From the NCBI RefSeq assembly GCF_004216755.1, contig NZ_SGWZ01000001.1, forward strand, positions 806,001 through 870,000: a stretch of 64,000 bases of DNA, read 5' to 3'. The position numbers and the translations under genes were made by a program. Numbering within the stretch: position 1 is the first letter of the stretch; each line of letters starts with the position of its first letter. This DNA is from Kerstersia gyiorum. GTDB taxonomy: Bacteria; Pseudomonadota; Gammaproteobacteria; Burkholderiales; Burkholderiaceae_B. Under the pieces are notes generated by a model. It was given only the letters and a program-made list of their open reading frames with translations. It ran no database searches and had not been told where the DNA came from. Below are positions 1-8,427 of the stretch, piece by piece.

Positions 1-605
1 CGCACGACCCCCAGATTGGGGTGCAGCGTGGTGAACGGGTAATCCGCGATCTTCGGGCGGGCGTTGGAAACGCGCGTAATGAAGGTGGATTTACCGGCAT
101 TGGGCAGGCCCAGCAGGCCGACGTCGGCCAGCACCTTCAGTTCCAGGCGCAGGCGGCGTTGTTCGCCTTCCTTGCCATAGGTGAACTGGCGCGGTGCGCG
201 GTTCACGCTGGACTTGAAGTGCAGGTTGCCCAGGCCGCCCTGGCCGCCTTCGGCCAGCGTGACGCGCTTGTCATGGTGGTCCAGGTCGAAGAGCTGTTCA
301 CCGGTATCGGCATCGTAGAACACCGTGCCGACCGGCACGCGCAGCACGATGTCTGGCGCAGCGGCGCCATACTGGTCGGAGCCACGGCCGTTCTCGCCGT
401 TCTTGGCGCGGTGCAGGCGGCTGTAGCGGTAATCTATCAGTGTATTGATATTGCGGTCGGCGATGGCATAAATGCTGCCGCCGCGTCCCCCATCGCCGCC
501 GTTGGGGCCGCCGAAGGGGATGAATTTTTCACGGCGGAAACTGGCCACGCCGTTGCCGCCTTTGCCGGCGATGACCTCAATGGTCGCTTCATCTACGAAT
601 TTCAT
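1..605 (-). CDS. obg: Obg/CgtA GTPase, N-terminal part (runs off the window)
   Basis: This is the 5' two thirds of the ribosome-associated GTPase Obg, which acts in large-subunit assembly and stress control. About 201 residues are visible. They begin MKFVDEATIEVIAGKGG and continue through the glycine-rich Obg fold (residues 1-158) into the G domain. The P-loop GLPNAGKST lies near residue 166, followed by switch residues ending PFTTLHPNLGVV. The ATG at 605-603 gives the exact family N-terminus. The gene lies downstream of rplU and rpmA on the same strand, the standard order in proteobacteria. The C-terminal part of the G domain and the variable tail are outside the window. Confidence 0.97.
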   Translation of the reverse strand, partial: MKFVDEATIEVIAGKGGNGVASFRREKFIPFGGPNGGDGGRGGSIYAIADRNINTLIDYRYSRLHRAKNGENGRGSDQYGAAAPDIVLRVPVGTVFYDADTGEQLFDLDHHDKRVTLAEGGQGGLGNLHFKSSVNRAPRQFTYGKEGEQRRLRLELKVLADVGLLGLPNAGKSTFITRVSNARPKIADYPFTTLHPNLGVV

Positions 606-716
606 GATTGCGGGGCCTTGGAGAGGCGATAGTGGGGAAAATTCCCAGAGAAGAAATGCAAAGTCCCCGCCAGCGACGAGCGCTGCGCAGGGACCGGACC
701 CGTGGCTGGCACGGGA

Positions 717-744
717 AGCGCTGGCGGTTCACACCGCCAAGCGC
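717..744 (-). other. Stem-loop in the rpmA-obg intergenic gap
   Basis: GCGCT (718-722) and GGCGGT (723-728) pair with ACCGCC (733-738) and AGCGC (740-744) around a TCAC loop, with one bulged A. It sits in the 163-base gap between rpmA and obg and has no U-tract. It could be a partial terminator, an mRNA processing site or a stability element. The structure is seen directly; the role is not known. Confidence 0.4.
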
Positions 745-768
745 CGGCATCCGTCGATGCGTCGTGGC

Positions 769-1029
769 TTATTCAGCCGCGACGATGGAGACGGTAGCCT
801 TGTTCAGCTTGCCCTTGACGCCGAATTCGACAACGCCGTCGGCCAGTGCGAACAGGGTGTGATCCTTGCCCAGGCCCACGTTGACGCCCGGGTGGAAGCG
901 GGTGCCGCGCTGGCGCACGATGATGGCGCCGGCGGAGATGGCTTGACCGCCATAAACCTTGACGCCAAGTCGTTTAGCTTCTGAGTCGCGGCCGTTGCGA
1001 GTTGAGCCGCCGCCCTTTTTCTGTGCCAT
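769..1029 (-). CDS. rpmA: 50S ribosomal protein L27
   Basis: An 86-residue L27, a component of the 50S subunit near the peptidyl-transferase centre. The sequence begins MAQKKGGGSTRNGRDSEAKR and contains the family core GGQAISAGAIIVRQRGTRFH. The N-terminal MAQKKGG is mature-type, with no Firmicutes-like cleavable extension. The start is the ATG at 1029-1027 because an AGGAG site precedes it by about seven bases; an upstream in-frame start would add eleven unrelated residues. It follows rplU by 99 bases and precedes obg. Confidence 0.98.
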   Translation of the reverse strand: MAQKKGGGSTRNGRDSEAKRLGVKVYGGQAISAGAIIVRQRGTRFHPGVNVGLGKDHTLFALADGVVEFGVKGKLNKATVSIVAAE

Positions 1030-1128
1030 GTCTGGCTCCTGATATTCAAATTCCCGCCGCAAGCGCCTGGCTGCGCCGGGAATGGGTTGCTTGCAAGAAA
1101 CGTGACCTTACCGGAGAGCCTGTATGGC

Positions 1129-1440
1129 TCAGGCGGAGATCGTCTCGATGCGGATCTCGGTGTAGTTCTGGCGATGGCCTTGATGCTTCTGGTAGTGCTT
1201 GCGGCGACGCAGCTTGAAGATCTTGACCTTGTCGTGACGACCGTGCGCAAGAACCGTTGCCTTGACCACTGCACCAGCGACGACCGGCGTGCCAACCTTC
1301 AGCGACTCGCCTTCGCCCACGGACAGAACTTGATCCAGGGTGATTTCTTGCCCGATGTCTGCAGGTATCTGTTCTACCTTGAGTTTTTCGCCAGCAGCAA
1401 CACGATATTGCTTGCCGCCGGTTTTTATGACCGCGTACAT
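1129..1440 (-). CDS. rplU: 50S ribosomal protein L21
   Basis: A 103-residue L21, a 23S rRNA-binding protein of the 50S subunit. It has the family start MYAVIKTGGKQYRV and the basic C-terminal stretch KIFKLRRRKHYQKHQGHRQ. The length matches E. coli L21 (103 aa). The ATG at 1440-1438 is preceded by GAGG at a suitable distance. An upstream methionine would add 25 non-conserved residues. It is the first gene of the rplU-rpmA-obg group and has its own promoter candidate about 50 bases upstream. Confidence 0.98.
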   Translation of the reverse strand: MYAVIKTGGKQYRVAAGEKLKVEQIPADIGQEITLDQVLSVGEGESLKVGTPVVAGAVVKATVLAHGRHDKVKIFKLRRRKHYQKHQGHRQNYTEIRIETISA

Positions 1441-1485
1441 GGGATGAACCTCGTAAAAATGGAACGACAGAATGTCGAACTCCCG

Positions 1486-1515
1486 ATTATATCTTGCTAA
1501 TTGTTTGATCGTCAA
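1486..1515 (-). promoter_or_regulatory. Sigma-70 promoter candidate for rplU-rpmA-obg
   Basis: Read on the minus strand, TTGACG (1515-1510) is followed after 18 bases by a perfect TATAAT (1491-1486). It lies 46 bases upstream of the rplU start. The close match to both consensus hexamers fits a highly expressed ribosomal operon. Confidence 0.7.
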
Positions 1516-1750
1516 AGGGAAAGTCGGGAAAGCCCTGGGTCGGCGAGTGTGGATGCAGGTATGGAAGCGGCATCTCGCGTACTTTCCGTGGAAAGCAGCG
1601 GGGTATGACTGTGTTCATCCCTTGCCTCGGCAAGGAGGTGTTGTCGCATCCACGCGACGGCAGGTATCCTGCCAGGCACAATGGGGCAGGGCCAGGAGGA
1701 TGCCGTCTGGCGTGTCTATCGGGCGCTGCGCTCCAGGCCGGCTGGCATGG
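1516..1750. other. Intergenic spacer without recognisable gene
   Basis: Together with the rplU leader, this fills the 310 bases between rplU and the DUF4351-type gene. Short open frames here have no ribosome-binding sites and no recognisable protein. I see no clear terminator. Confidence 0.5.
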
Positions 1751-2746
1751 CTAATGCCAGACATGTTCCAGCGTCTGGGCTTCCAGCAGACGTTGGGCCC
1801 AGCGGTGCAGGCGGGTCTGGTCGGCTTGTTGCAGGCGCGCCAGGTCTGCGTCAGACAATGGGCCGAAGCGTGTTTCCAGTAGGGCACGCAACAAACCCGC
1901 CATGCCTTCGTTGCGTCCTTGTTTCAGTCCTTGCTGCAACCCTTTGCGGATGCCGATGCGTTCGACGCTGCTGATGTAAGCCATGTTTCGTTCTTCCTCG
2001 AAGCTTGCCAGGGATTGCCAGAAATCATCGTCCAGCTCGGGCGGCAGGGCCAGGATGCCGTCGATGAACAGGAACAGTTGGCGGATGCGCCGGGCCTGCC
2101 AGCCATATTGGTACAGCTGGCGCACCAACTGCTTTTTTTCTTTCAGCAGCGTCTGCGGCGTCGAACGCCTGGCGGCGGCGAGTTCGGCAAGGACGACGAG
2201 GGCAAACGGGTTGTCTGGCGCCAGCGCCAGCAGTGCCTGCTCTCGCCCGGCCCAGTCCTGCAAATGTACCACCGGTACCCGGTAGCTCAGACTCAGAAAA
2301 TCCTGACCTTCCTGGGCGTAACCCTGCGGCGCGTAGTGATAGTGCAGGTAGGACGTTTGCCGCGGGCTACGGGTGACGATGGCAAATTGCAGGATGAGGC
2401 TATCGGGGAATGTCTCCTGAAGCCGGGCGAAGTAGGTGTACATGCGCCGGGCAAAGTGGCTGGCCAGGCGTTGTTGGATTTCCAGGTGCAGCAGCATCAG
2501 CGCGGGAGCGCCGCTACGCAGGCGGACACGCACGAGTTTGTCCAGGTAGCGGCGGTAGCGACGGCGGCCAGGAGCCAGGGCGCGCAATTCCTTGTCAAGG
2601 AAGTCCGGCGGGCAGGACCAGTCGATAGCCGCATGCAGGCGCGGCCAGAAAAGGGCAACGCACGGAGCCAGCAGGGCTTCGAGGGCGTCTTTCCAGTGTC
2701 CATCGAAATCGGTGGCTTGGGTATCGTCTGCCGACATGACGGGCAT
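1751..2746 (-). CDS. DUF4351-type / Rpn-nuclease-like hypothetical protein
   Basis: A protein of about 331 residues if it starts at the methionine at 2746; a longer frame runs up to 2950. The body contains DKELRALAPGRRRYRRYLDKL and LMLLHLEIQQ, which resembles the E-x-Q part of the PD-(D/E)XK-like core of the Rpn/YhgA family. The C-terminus, LLETRFGPLSDADLARLQ, resembles the helical DUF4351 tail. A charged segment, KGLQQGLKQGRNEG, precedes that tail, as is common in this family. Rpn-type proteins are DNA nucleases linked to recombination or defence, but here function is inferred from family resemblance only. Neither candidate start has a good ribosome-binding site. Confidence 0.6.
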   Translation of the reverse strand: MPVMSADDTQATDFDGHWKDALEALLAPCVALFWPRLHAAIDWSCPPDFLDKELRALAPGRRRYRRYLDKLVRVRLRSGAPALMLLHLEIQQRLASHFARRMYTYFARLQETFPDSLILQFAIVTRSPRQTSYLHYHYAPQGYAQEGQDFLSLSYRVPVVHLQDWAGREQALLALAPDNPFALVVLAELAAARRSTPQTLLKEKKQLVRQLYQYGWQARRIRQLFLFIDGILALPPELDDDFWQSLASFEEERNMAYISSVERIGIRKGLQQGLKQGRNEGMAGLLRALLETRFGPLSDADLARLQQADQTRLHRWAQRLLEAQTLEHVWH

Positions 2747-3309
2747 GGCTGTTTCATGGCCGTATGGCGTCTCGGGAGCCCGTAGCATCAGGTTGGGAAA
2801 AGGTAGCACCTGGTAGCGCAAGAGCGGCCGTCGTGGCGGGGTTGCCTGTGCCGGATGGTGGTCTGTCGAGTGAGCAGGCGGCAGCTCGGGCAGCGCTTGC
2901 CGGAGGGGCGAAGTGCACGAGGGGAAGAGGGGGGACATGGCTGAGATCATGCGCTCTCCTGGCTGGACGAACAGGCATAGCCTACGCCCGGGCGCGGATG
3001 AGTGGCGTCATGGCGGGCTCAAAAGAGCACACCCTCAGACCTGCACCGGCCCGTTGTTTCTCCTGATCCCTGGCCAGCGGCGGACGGCTTGGCCAAATTG
3101 CGCCAGCTCGCGGCGGCGGGCAGGATACCGTGGGCATGCTGGATTTTCGGCCCGGTGGGAGGCGCCGTACCCCTGGAGGGCCAAGGGTATTCAGCAGGCT
3201 CGGAGTGACAGGGCAGCCATCAAATGATAGCTATAATTGTTCTCGATTTTGTTTGGTGCGGGCCGTGCGGGCAGGCGCTGGATTTCCTTTTTTTGCTCAC
3301 GAGATAGCT
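2747..3309. other. Intergenic region upstream of the siderophore receptor
   Basis: This is 563 bases between divergent genes. Open frames cross it on both strands, but none has a ribosome-binding site or a recognisable product. An extended frame of the DUF4351-type gene occupies 2747-2950. The only clear element is the Fur-box candidate at 3226-3244. Confidence 0.5.
3226..3244. promoter_or_regulatory. Fur-box candidate upstream of the enterobactin receptor
   Basis: The 19 bases GATAGCTATAATTGTTCTC match the classic 19-base Fur consensus at 13 positions by eye. They lie 65 bases upstream of the receptor start, where iron-dependent repression by Fur would be expected. Confidence 0.5.
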
Positions 3310-5619
3310 ATGTCTGCGGGTCGCTGCTTTTCAATCTATGGTGCCAGGGTGTTGCTTGGCGGTTTGCTGGGTGGTCTGGCGGGAAGTGCTTGGGCGCAAT
3401 CGGCGGCAGTGCAAAATCCGGCCCCAGCACCGCTTCCGGCCTTGGCCGTCCGTGCCCTGGAGGCCGTCGAAGTGCTGGGCACGGCAGAGGAAACGCTCAA
3501 GCAGGCGCCGGGGGTATCCATCATCACCGCCGAGGATATCGCCGAGAACCCGCCCAGCAATGACCTGGCGGATATCATCCGCCGCCAGCCAGGCGTCAAT
3601 CTGACCGGCAACTCCACCAGCGGCCAGCGCGGCAATAGCCGCCAGATCGACATCCGTGGCATGGGGCCGGAAAACACGCTCATTCTGATCGACGGCAGGC
3701 CCGTCAGCAGCCGCACCTCGGTGCGCTATGGCTGGCGTGGCGAACGCGACACGCGCGGCGACACCAATTGGGTGCCGGTCGATGCCGTCGAACGCATTGA
3801 AGTGCTGCGCGGCCCGGCCGCAGCGCGCTATGGCAATGGGGCGGCAGGCGGTGTGGTGAACATCATTACCAAGGGCATCCCGGAAACCCTGCAAGGTTCG
3901 CTGACGCTGTACGCCAACCAGCCGGAAGCCTCCAAGGACGGCGACACGCGCCGGGCCAGCTTCGGCTTGGCCGGGCCGATTTCCGAGACCCTGGGCTTTC
4001 GCCTGAACGGCAACATCGCCAAGACCGATTCCGATGCCTGGGATATCAACCGTGGCCATGCGTCCACGCGTACCGGTTTCCATGAAAATACCTTCCCGGC
4101 CGGGCGCGAAGGCGTGCGCAACCGCGACGCCGCCGGCCGCCTGACCTGGAAACCGGTGCAGGGCCACACCATCGAGTTCGATGCGGCCTTCAGCCGCCAG
4201 GGCAATATCTATACCGGCGACACGCAGAACACCAACAACTACATGCATGGCAACCCGACCCTGGAAGACCTGACCAAGCTGGTCGAGGAAAACCTGGGGG
4301 CGGAAACCAATATCCTGTACCGCGAGACCTATGCGCTGACGCATCGGGGCGATTACGATTTCGGCACCTCGCACGTCTACGCGCAGTATGAAAAAACGCG
4401 CAACAAGCGCCTGAAGGAAGGTCTGGCCGGAGGTACCGAAGGCTTGTTCTCTTCTGGTGAATTCGGCCAGGCCGTGCTGCGCGCCTATAGCCTGCATGGC
4501 GAAACCAGCCTGCCGGGGCATGTGCTCGGCCGCCAGCAGGTACTCACCCTGGGGATGGAATGGGTACGTAACGAACTGGACGACGCCAACTCCATGACGC
4601 AGGGCTTCATGGGTGGCGCCCAGGTGCCCGGTGCTGTGTCCATGGGGCGCGCCAGCAAGACGGCAGCCAATACGTTCTCAGTGTTTGCCGAGGACAATAT
4701 CGAATTGACGGCGGACACCATCCTGACGCCGGGTGTGCGCTACGACCATCACAGCGTGACGGGCAGCAACTGGAGCCCGTCGCTGAACCTGTCGCACCTG
4801 ATCACCGATCGCTTCACCATCAAGGCTGGCATCGCACGCGCCTACAAGACGCCGAACCTGTACCAGACCAATGACAATTATCTGCTCTACAGCAATGGTA
4901 ATGGGTGCTGGGGCGCCGGCGGCCCCTGCTATCTGCAGGGCAATCCCGACCTGAAGGCGGAAACCAGCGTCAACAAGGAACTGGGGGTGGAGTACCAGGG
5001 CGATGCCCTGCAGGCCGGGCTGACCTACTTCCGCAACGATTACCGCGACAAGATCGAAGCAGGCATGGTGCCCGCAGGTGGCACGCAGGGAACGTCGGCG
5101 AACATCTTCCGCTGGGAAAATGTGCCCAAGGCGGTAGTCGAGGGCCTGGAAGGCAATTTGGGCTACACCTTCACGCCGTCCGTATCGCTGAGCAACAACT
5201 TTACCGTCATGTTGACGAGCAAGAACAAAACCACGGGCGAAGTGTTGTCCGTCATTCCGAAGTACACCTTGAATTCACGCCTGGACTGGCGCGTGAGTGA
5301 CAGCCTGGGGCTTAATGCCACGCTGACCTGGTACGGCAAGCAAAAGCCCAAGAAATACGATTACCACGGCAAGCCGCTGACGGGCGAAGCCACGGAGTCG
5401 CTGTCGCCCTATGCGCTGTTTGGCCTGGGGGCGAACTATCGCGTGTCGCGCCATCTGTCCGTGACGGCGGGCGTCAGCAACCTGTTTGACAAGCGCCTGT
5501 ACCGGCGCGGCAATGCCGTTACGGTGAACTCCCCGGTGGGTAATCTCACGGGCGCCGGGGCGGCCACGTATAACGAACCCGGGCGGGCATACTACCTGTC
5601 GGTAACGTCTTCGTTCTGA
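3310..5619 (+). CDS. bfeA: TonB-dependent ferric enterobactin-type receptor (FepA/BfeA/PfeA family)
   Basis: A 769-residue outer-membrane receptor that should import ferric catecholate siderophores using TonB energy. A signal peptide ends at AWA-Q (about residue 29). A TonB-box-like EAVEVLG lies near residue 51, followed by a plug domain. The plug carries the FepA-family stretches RGMGPENTLILIDGRPVSSR and RYGWRGERDTRGDTNWVP, then RIEVLRGPAAARYGNGAAGG. The C-terminus ends in an aromatic Phe (SVTSSF), typical of a beta-barrel. I chose the ATG at 3310 because the signal peptide begins there; the frame is open upstream to 3130. A Fur-box candidate lies upstream and a hairpin terminator follows the stop. 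The family is sure; enterobactin as ligand is by family only. Confidence 0.93.
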   Translation: MSAGRCFSIYGARVLLGGLLGGLAGSAWAQSAAVQNPAPAPLPALAVRALEAVEVLGTAEETLKQAPGVSIITAEDIAENPPSNDLADIIRRQPGVNLTGNSTSGQRGNSRQIDIRGMGPENTLILIDGRPVSSRTSVRYGWRGERDTRGDTNWVPVDAVERIEVLRGPAAARYGNGAAGGVVNIITKGIPETLQGSLTLYANQPEASKDGDTRRASFGLAGPISETLGFRLNGNIAKTDSDAWDINRGHASTRTGFHENTFPAGREGVRNRDAAGRLTWKPVQGHTIEFDAAFSRQGNIYTGDTQNTNNYMHGNPTLEDLTKLVEENLGAETNILYRETYALTHRGDYDFGTSHVYAQYEKTRNKRLKEGLAGGTEGLFSSGEFGQAVLRAYSLHGETSLPGHVLGRQQVLTLGMEWVRNELDDANSMTQGFMGGAQVPGAVSMGRASKTAANTFSVFAEDNIELTADTILTPGVRYDHHSVTGSNWSPSLNLSHLITDRFTIKAGIARAYKTPNLYQTNDNYLLYSNGNGCWGAGGPCYLQGNPDLKAETSVNKELGVEYQGDALQAGLTYFRNDYRDKIEAGMVPAGGTQGTSANIFRWENVPKAVVEGLEGNLGYTFTPSVSLSNNFTVMLTSKNKTTGEVLSVIPKYTLNSRLDWRVSDSLGLNATLTWYGKQKPKKYDYHGKPLTGEATESLSPYALFGLGANYRVSRHLSVTAGVSNLFDKRLYRRGNAVTVNSPVGNLTGAGAATYNEPGRAYYLSVTSSF

Positions 5620-5640
5620 TGCCTTGAGCACGGCCAAAGC

Positions 5641-5670
5641 GCCAGCCTCGGCCTTCAGGCCGAGGCTGGC
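5641..5670. terminator. Perfect 13-base-pair stem-loop between convergent genes
   Basis: A 13-base arm at 5641-5653 is the exact reverse complement of 5658-5670, with a TTCA tetraloop. It lies 21 bases after the receptor stop and 20 bases before the end of the convergent permease gene. It therefore probably terminates both transcripts. There is no long U-tract on either strand. Confidence 0.75.
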
Positions 5671-5690
5671 GAGGCATTCCCCAGACGGGC

Positions 5691-7355
5691 TCAGCCTGGG
5701 CCGGCGGTTTGCCTGCCTTGCAGGCGCATGCCCAGCAGCATCAGGCTCAGGCTGATCGCAGCAGCAACCACAGCCATGGCCATGCCTTGGCCGATGGTGC
5801 CCTGTTCAAACTGACGCCAGACGAAGATGGATACGGTCTGCACCCCGGCGGGAGCCAGCAGCAAGGAGGTCACCAGTTCCCGCGATGCCACGGCGAACAC
5901 CATCAGCATGGCCGCCACCAGACTGGGCAGCGCCAGCGGCAGCGTGACATGCCGCAAACTGCGCATGACCCCGGCGCCGTGCACGCGCGCGGCGGCTTCC
6001 AGGCTGGCGTCTATCTGTGCCAGGGCCGCAGACACATAGCGCACGGGGTAGGGCAGCAGCAGGCAGGTGTAGGACAGCAGCAGAATCACCCAGGTGCCGT
6101 AGGGCGTGACTGGCCAGAAAGATTGGTTCCAGGCCAGGATCAGGCCGACACCGACCACCACGCCAGGCAGTGAAGCGGGCAGCAGCGACAGCGCGTCTAT
6201 CCAGCCGGCGGTGCGTATGCGCTGGCCGTGCACGCACCAGGCCGAGGCAAAACCGACCAGGCCTGCCAGCAGCGCTGTGCCGACTGCCAGCGACAGGCTG
6301 GTGGACAAGGCTTGCAGCGGTTCTCCGCCTTGCTCCAGCAGGGCGCTGAAGTGGTCCAGGCTGAAGTTTTGCAGGCTGAGCCCGCCGGATAGCGTGCGTG
6401 TCAGCGCAGAGGCCAGCATGGAAGCAATGGGCACGGCGACCGCCAGCAAACTGATCAGCGTGAACAGCAGCAGCACTGGCACGCGCCATGGCCCGAGCTC
6501 GCGGCGCGCGGATTCCACCGGTTTGCCGTTGGTCGTTTCGAAACGCCGGCCCGCCAGCATGGCGCGCTGCAAAGCGTAGGCCAGCAGCGCCAGGGAAACC
6601 AGCAGCAGCGCCAGCATGGCCGCGCCCGACAAGTCTATGGGCCAGTCCGACAGGCGCCTTTCGATGGCAGTGGTCAGCACCAGAAAACCTGCCTGGCTGC
6701 CCAAGGCCGCCGGGACACCGTATTCCTCGATGGCCAGCGTGAACGTCAGCAGCATGCAGGCGGCCAGCGCGGGTAGCGCCAGCGGCAGCGTGATGCGGAA
6801 GAATGCGCGCCAGGGCGTGGCGCCACAGACGCGGCCGACATCGGCCAGCCGGCCGCCCGCTGCCGCGAGGCTGCGGGACACCGCGAAATACACCACTGGA
6901 AACGTGCCCAGCGCCATGATGAGGATGATCCCCGTTGGCGAAAACAGCAGGGCGCCCAGATGCAGGCCAGTCAGTTGCATGAGATAGCCGCCGGGCTGTA
7001 GTGCCATCATCCAGGATAGCGCGGCAATATAGGGCGGCAGCAGGAAAGGCACGAGGAACAGCAGGTCCCAGACAGGGGCGCCGGGCAGACGGAACAGGCC
7101 GCGCAGCGCGCCTAGCGGGGCGCCGATCAGCGTGCTGGCCAGCATGACACCCACACCCAGTTGCAGGGTGTTGCCCAGCAGGGGCGTGACATTTTCCTGG
7201 CTTAGTACCGGCAGAATATTGCTGAACGCGCCACTCAGCGAGGCTGCGCCCAGATGTGGAAATATCGCCTGCAGAACGATAAAACAGATAGGCAATGCCA
7301 CCAGCACGGCCAGGGCCGCGAGAGTGAGCATTGCCAGCATGGACATGCCGCGCAT
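5691..7355 (-). CDS. FbpB/SfuB-type ABC transporter permease (fused double unit)
   Basis: A membrane protein of 554 residues with about twelve hydrophobic segments in two homologous permease halves, the FbpB arrangement of periplasmic ferric-iron importers. Each half contains an EAA-like cytoplasmic loop, for example GRVCGATPWRAFFRITLPLA and ARVHGAGVMRSLRHVTLPLA. The ATG at 7355-7353 is preferred over a TTG at 7403 because GGAG lies five bases before it. It is the last gene of the porin-ATPase-binding protein-permease operon. Iron is the likely substrate from family and from the adjacent siderophore receptor. The same superfamily also includes 2-aminoethylphosphonate and thiamine importers, so specificity is not settled. 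Confidence 0.88.
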   Translation of the reverse strand: MRGMSMLAMLTLAALAVLVALPICFIVLQAIFPHLGAASLSGAFSNILPVLSQENVTPLLGNTLQLGVGVMLASTLIGAPLGALRGLFRLPGAPVWDLLFLVPFLLPPYIAALSWMMALQPGGYLMQLTGLHLGALLFSPTGIILIMALGTFPVVYFAVSRSLAAAGGRLADVGRVCGATPWRAFFRITLPLALPALAACMLLTFTLAIEEYGVPAALGSQAGFLVLTTAIERRLSDWPIDLSGAAMLALLLVSLALLAYALQRAMLAGRRFETTNGKPVESARRELGPWRVPVLLLFTLISLLAVAVPIASMLASALTRTLSGGLSLQNFSLDHFSALLEQGGEPLQALSTSLSLAVGTALLAGLVGFASAWCVHGQRIRTAGWIDALSLLPASLPGVVVGVGLILAWNQSFWPVTPYGTWVILLLSYTCLLLPYPVRYVSAALAQIDASLEAAARVHGAGVMRSLRHVTLPLALPSLVAAMLMVFAVASRELVTSLLLAPAGVQTVSIFVWRQFEQGTIGQGMAMAVVAAAISLSLMLLGMRLQGRQTAGPG

Positions 7356-7410
7356 GATCTCTCCAGTTCCGGCGCGGCCAGCGGCCGCTGCCGGAGACGA
7401 CAATCAGAAA

Positions 7411-8409
7411 TCAGCGTTGGCCGAACAGGGTGCTGAAGCGTTGCAGCACATCGGCGCGCAAGGTGCTCGAGCCGCCGTCAGCGGCAGCGGGCAGCAGCGT
7501 CAGCTCCTGGAACAGCGGGCGGCTGGCGGCCACATCCTGACGGGCCGGCATGAGCCAGGCCTCGGCCACGGCAGCCTGGCCTTCCGGCGATAGCACGTAG
7601 TCGATGAACTGGCGCGCAGCTTCGGGGCGCTTGCTTTCCTTCAGGATCATCATCGGGCGCGGCGCGATCACCGTACCGCTGGCGGGGAAAATCACCTTGA
7701 TGGATTCGCCCTTGGTGATGCCGGCATAGGACACGTAATCCACGCCGCCGAACACGGCGGCCTTGGCGCCTTGCAGCACCGGCGTGAGCGCCTGGGCGTT
7801 GGGGCCGGAGACGGTCATGCCGTTGTCGCGCAGCGAAGCCAGCAGCTCCCAGGCCTGGTCGCCACGGGCGGCGTACAGGCCCAGGATCAGATCCAGCGTG
7901 GCGCCGGACAGGGCCGGGTCAGGCATGGTGACCAGATCCTTGTACTCTGGTGTGGCCAGATCACTCCAATCCTTGGGTTCGGGCTTGCCGCTCTGGGTAT
8001 TCCAGACAATGCCCAGCGCCGAAATGCCTTGAGCCACGTAGTAGGGCGTCTTGAAGGCGGCGGGTACTTCCGCGGCGTTCGGGCTTTCATAGGCCTGCAG
8101 CCAGCCACGTTGTTCCAGGTCTTGGGCAGTATCCCAGGAAGCGGAAATCAGTACGTCGGCACGCGGGTTGGCGGCTTCGGCCTCCAGTCGTGCCATGACC
8201 TTGCCGGTTGTTGCCTGGAAAACATCGACCTTGATGCCGCTTTGCTGCTCGAAGCCGGCAGCAAGTTTCTTGATCAGGCTGCCGGGCCCGGCGGTATAGA
8301 CCGTCAGGCTGCGTTCGCCTTGCTGGGCGTGGGCCGTCGAAACAAATGCGGGCATGATGGAAAGGGCCAGGATAGGCAGTAGCAAACGGGAAACAATAGA
8401 GTGTGTCAT
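7411..8409 (-). CDS. Periplasmic solute-binding protein, FbpA/AfuA-like
   Basis: A 332-residue protein with a clear signal peptide (cleavage near AHA-Q, residue 28). It then has the family-1/6 binding-protein fold start SLTVYTAGPGSLIKKLAAGF and the segments ADVLISASWDT and APRPMMILKESKRPEAARQF. Such proteins deliver ferric iron or small anions to an inner-membrane ABC permease. The paired C-terminal tyrosines of classical FbpA are not obvious: the corresponding region reads GGVDYVSYAG. Iron binding is therefore plausible but unproven. It lies 18 bases after the ATPase gene and about 55 bases before the permease start, all in one operon. Confidence 0.85.
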   Translation of the reverse strand: MTHSIVSRLLLPILALSIMPAFVSTAHAQQGERSLTVYTAGPGSLIKKLAAGFEQQSGIKVDVFQATTGKVMARLEAEAANPRADVLISASWDTAQDLEQRGWLQAYESPNAAEVPAAFKTPYYVAQGISALGIVWNTQSGKPEPKDWSDLATPEYKDLVTMPDPALSGATLDLILGLYAARGDQAWELLASLRDNGMTVSGPNAQALTPVLQGAKAAVFGGVDYVSYAGITKGESIKVIFPASGTVIAPRPMMILKESKRPEAARQFIDYVLSPEGQAAVAEAWLMPARQDVAASRPLFQELTLLPAAADGGSSTLRADVLQRFSTLFGQR

Positions 8410-8427
8410 GGGTATCTTGCAATCAGG

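Noticed and set aside
1116..1130. GAGCC/GGCTC stem-loop at the rplU stop as a terminator
   Set aside because: Only five base pairs, no U-tract, and downstream rpmA and obg belong to the same transcription unit.
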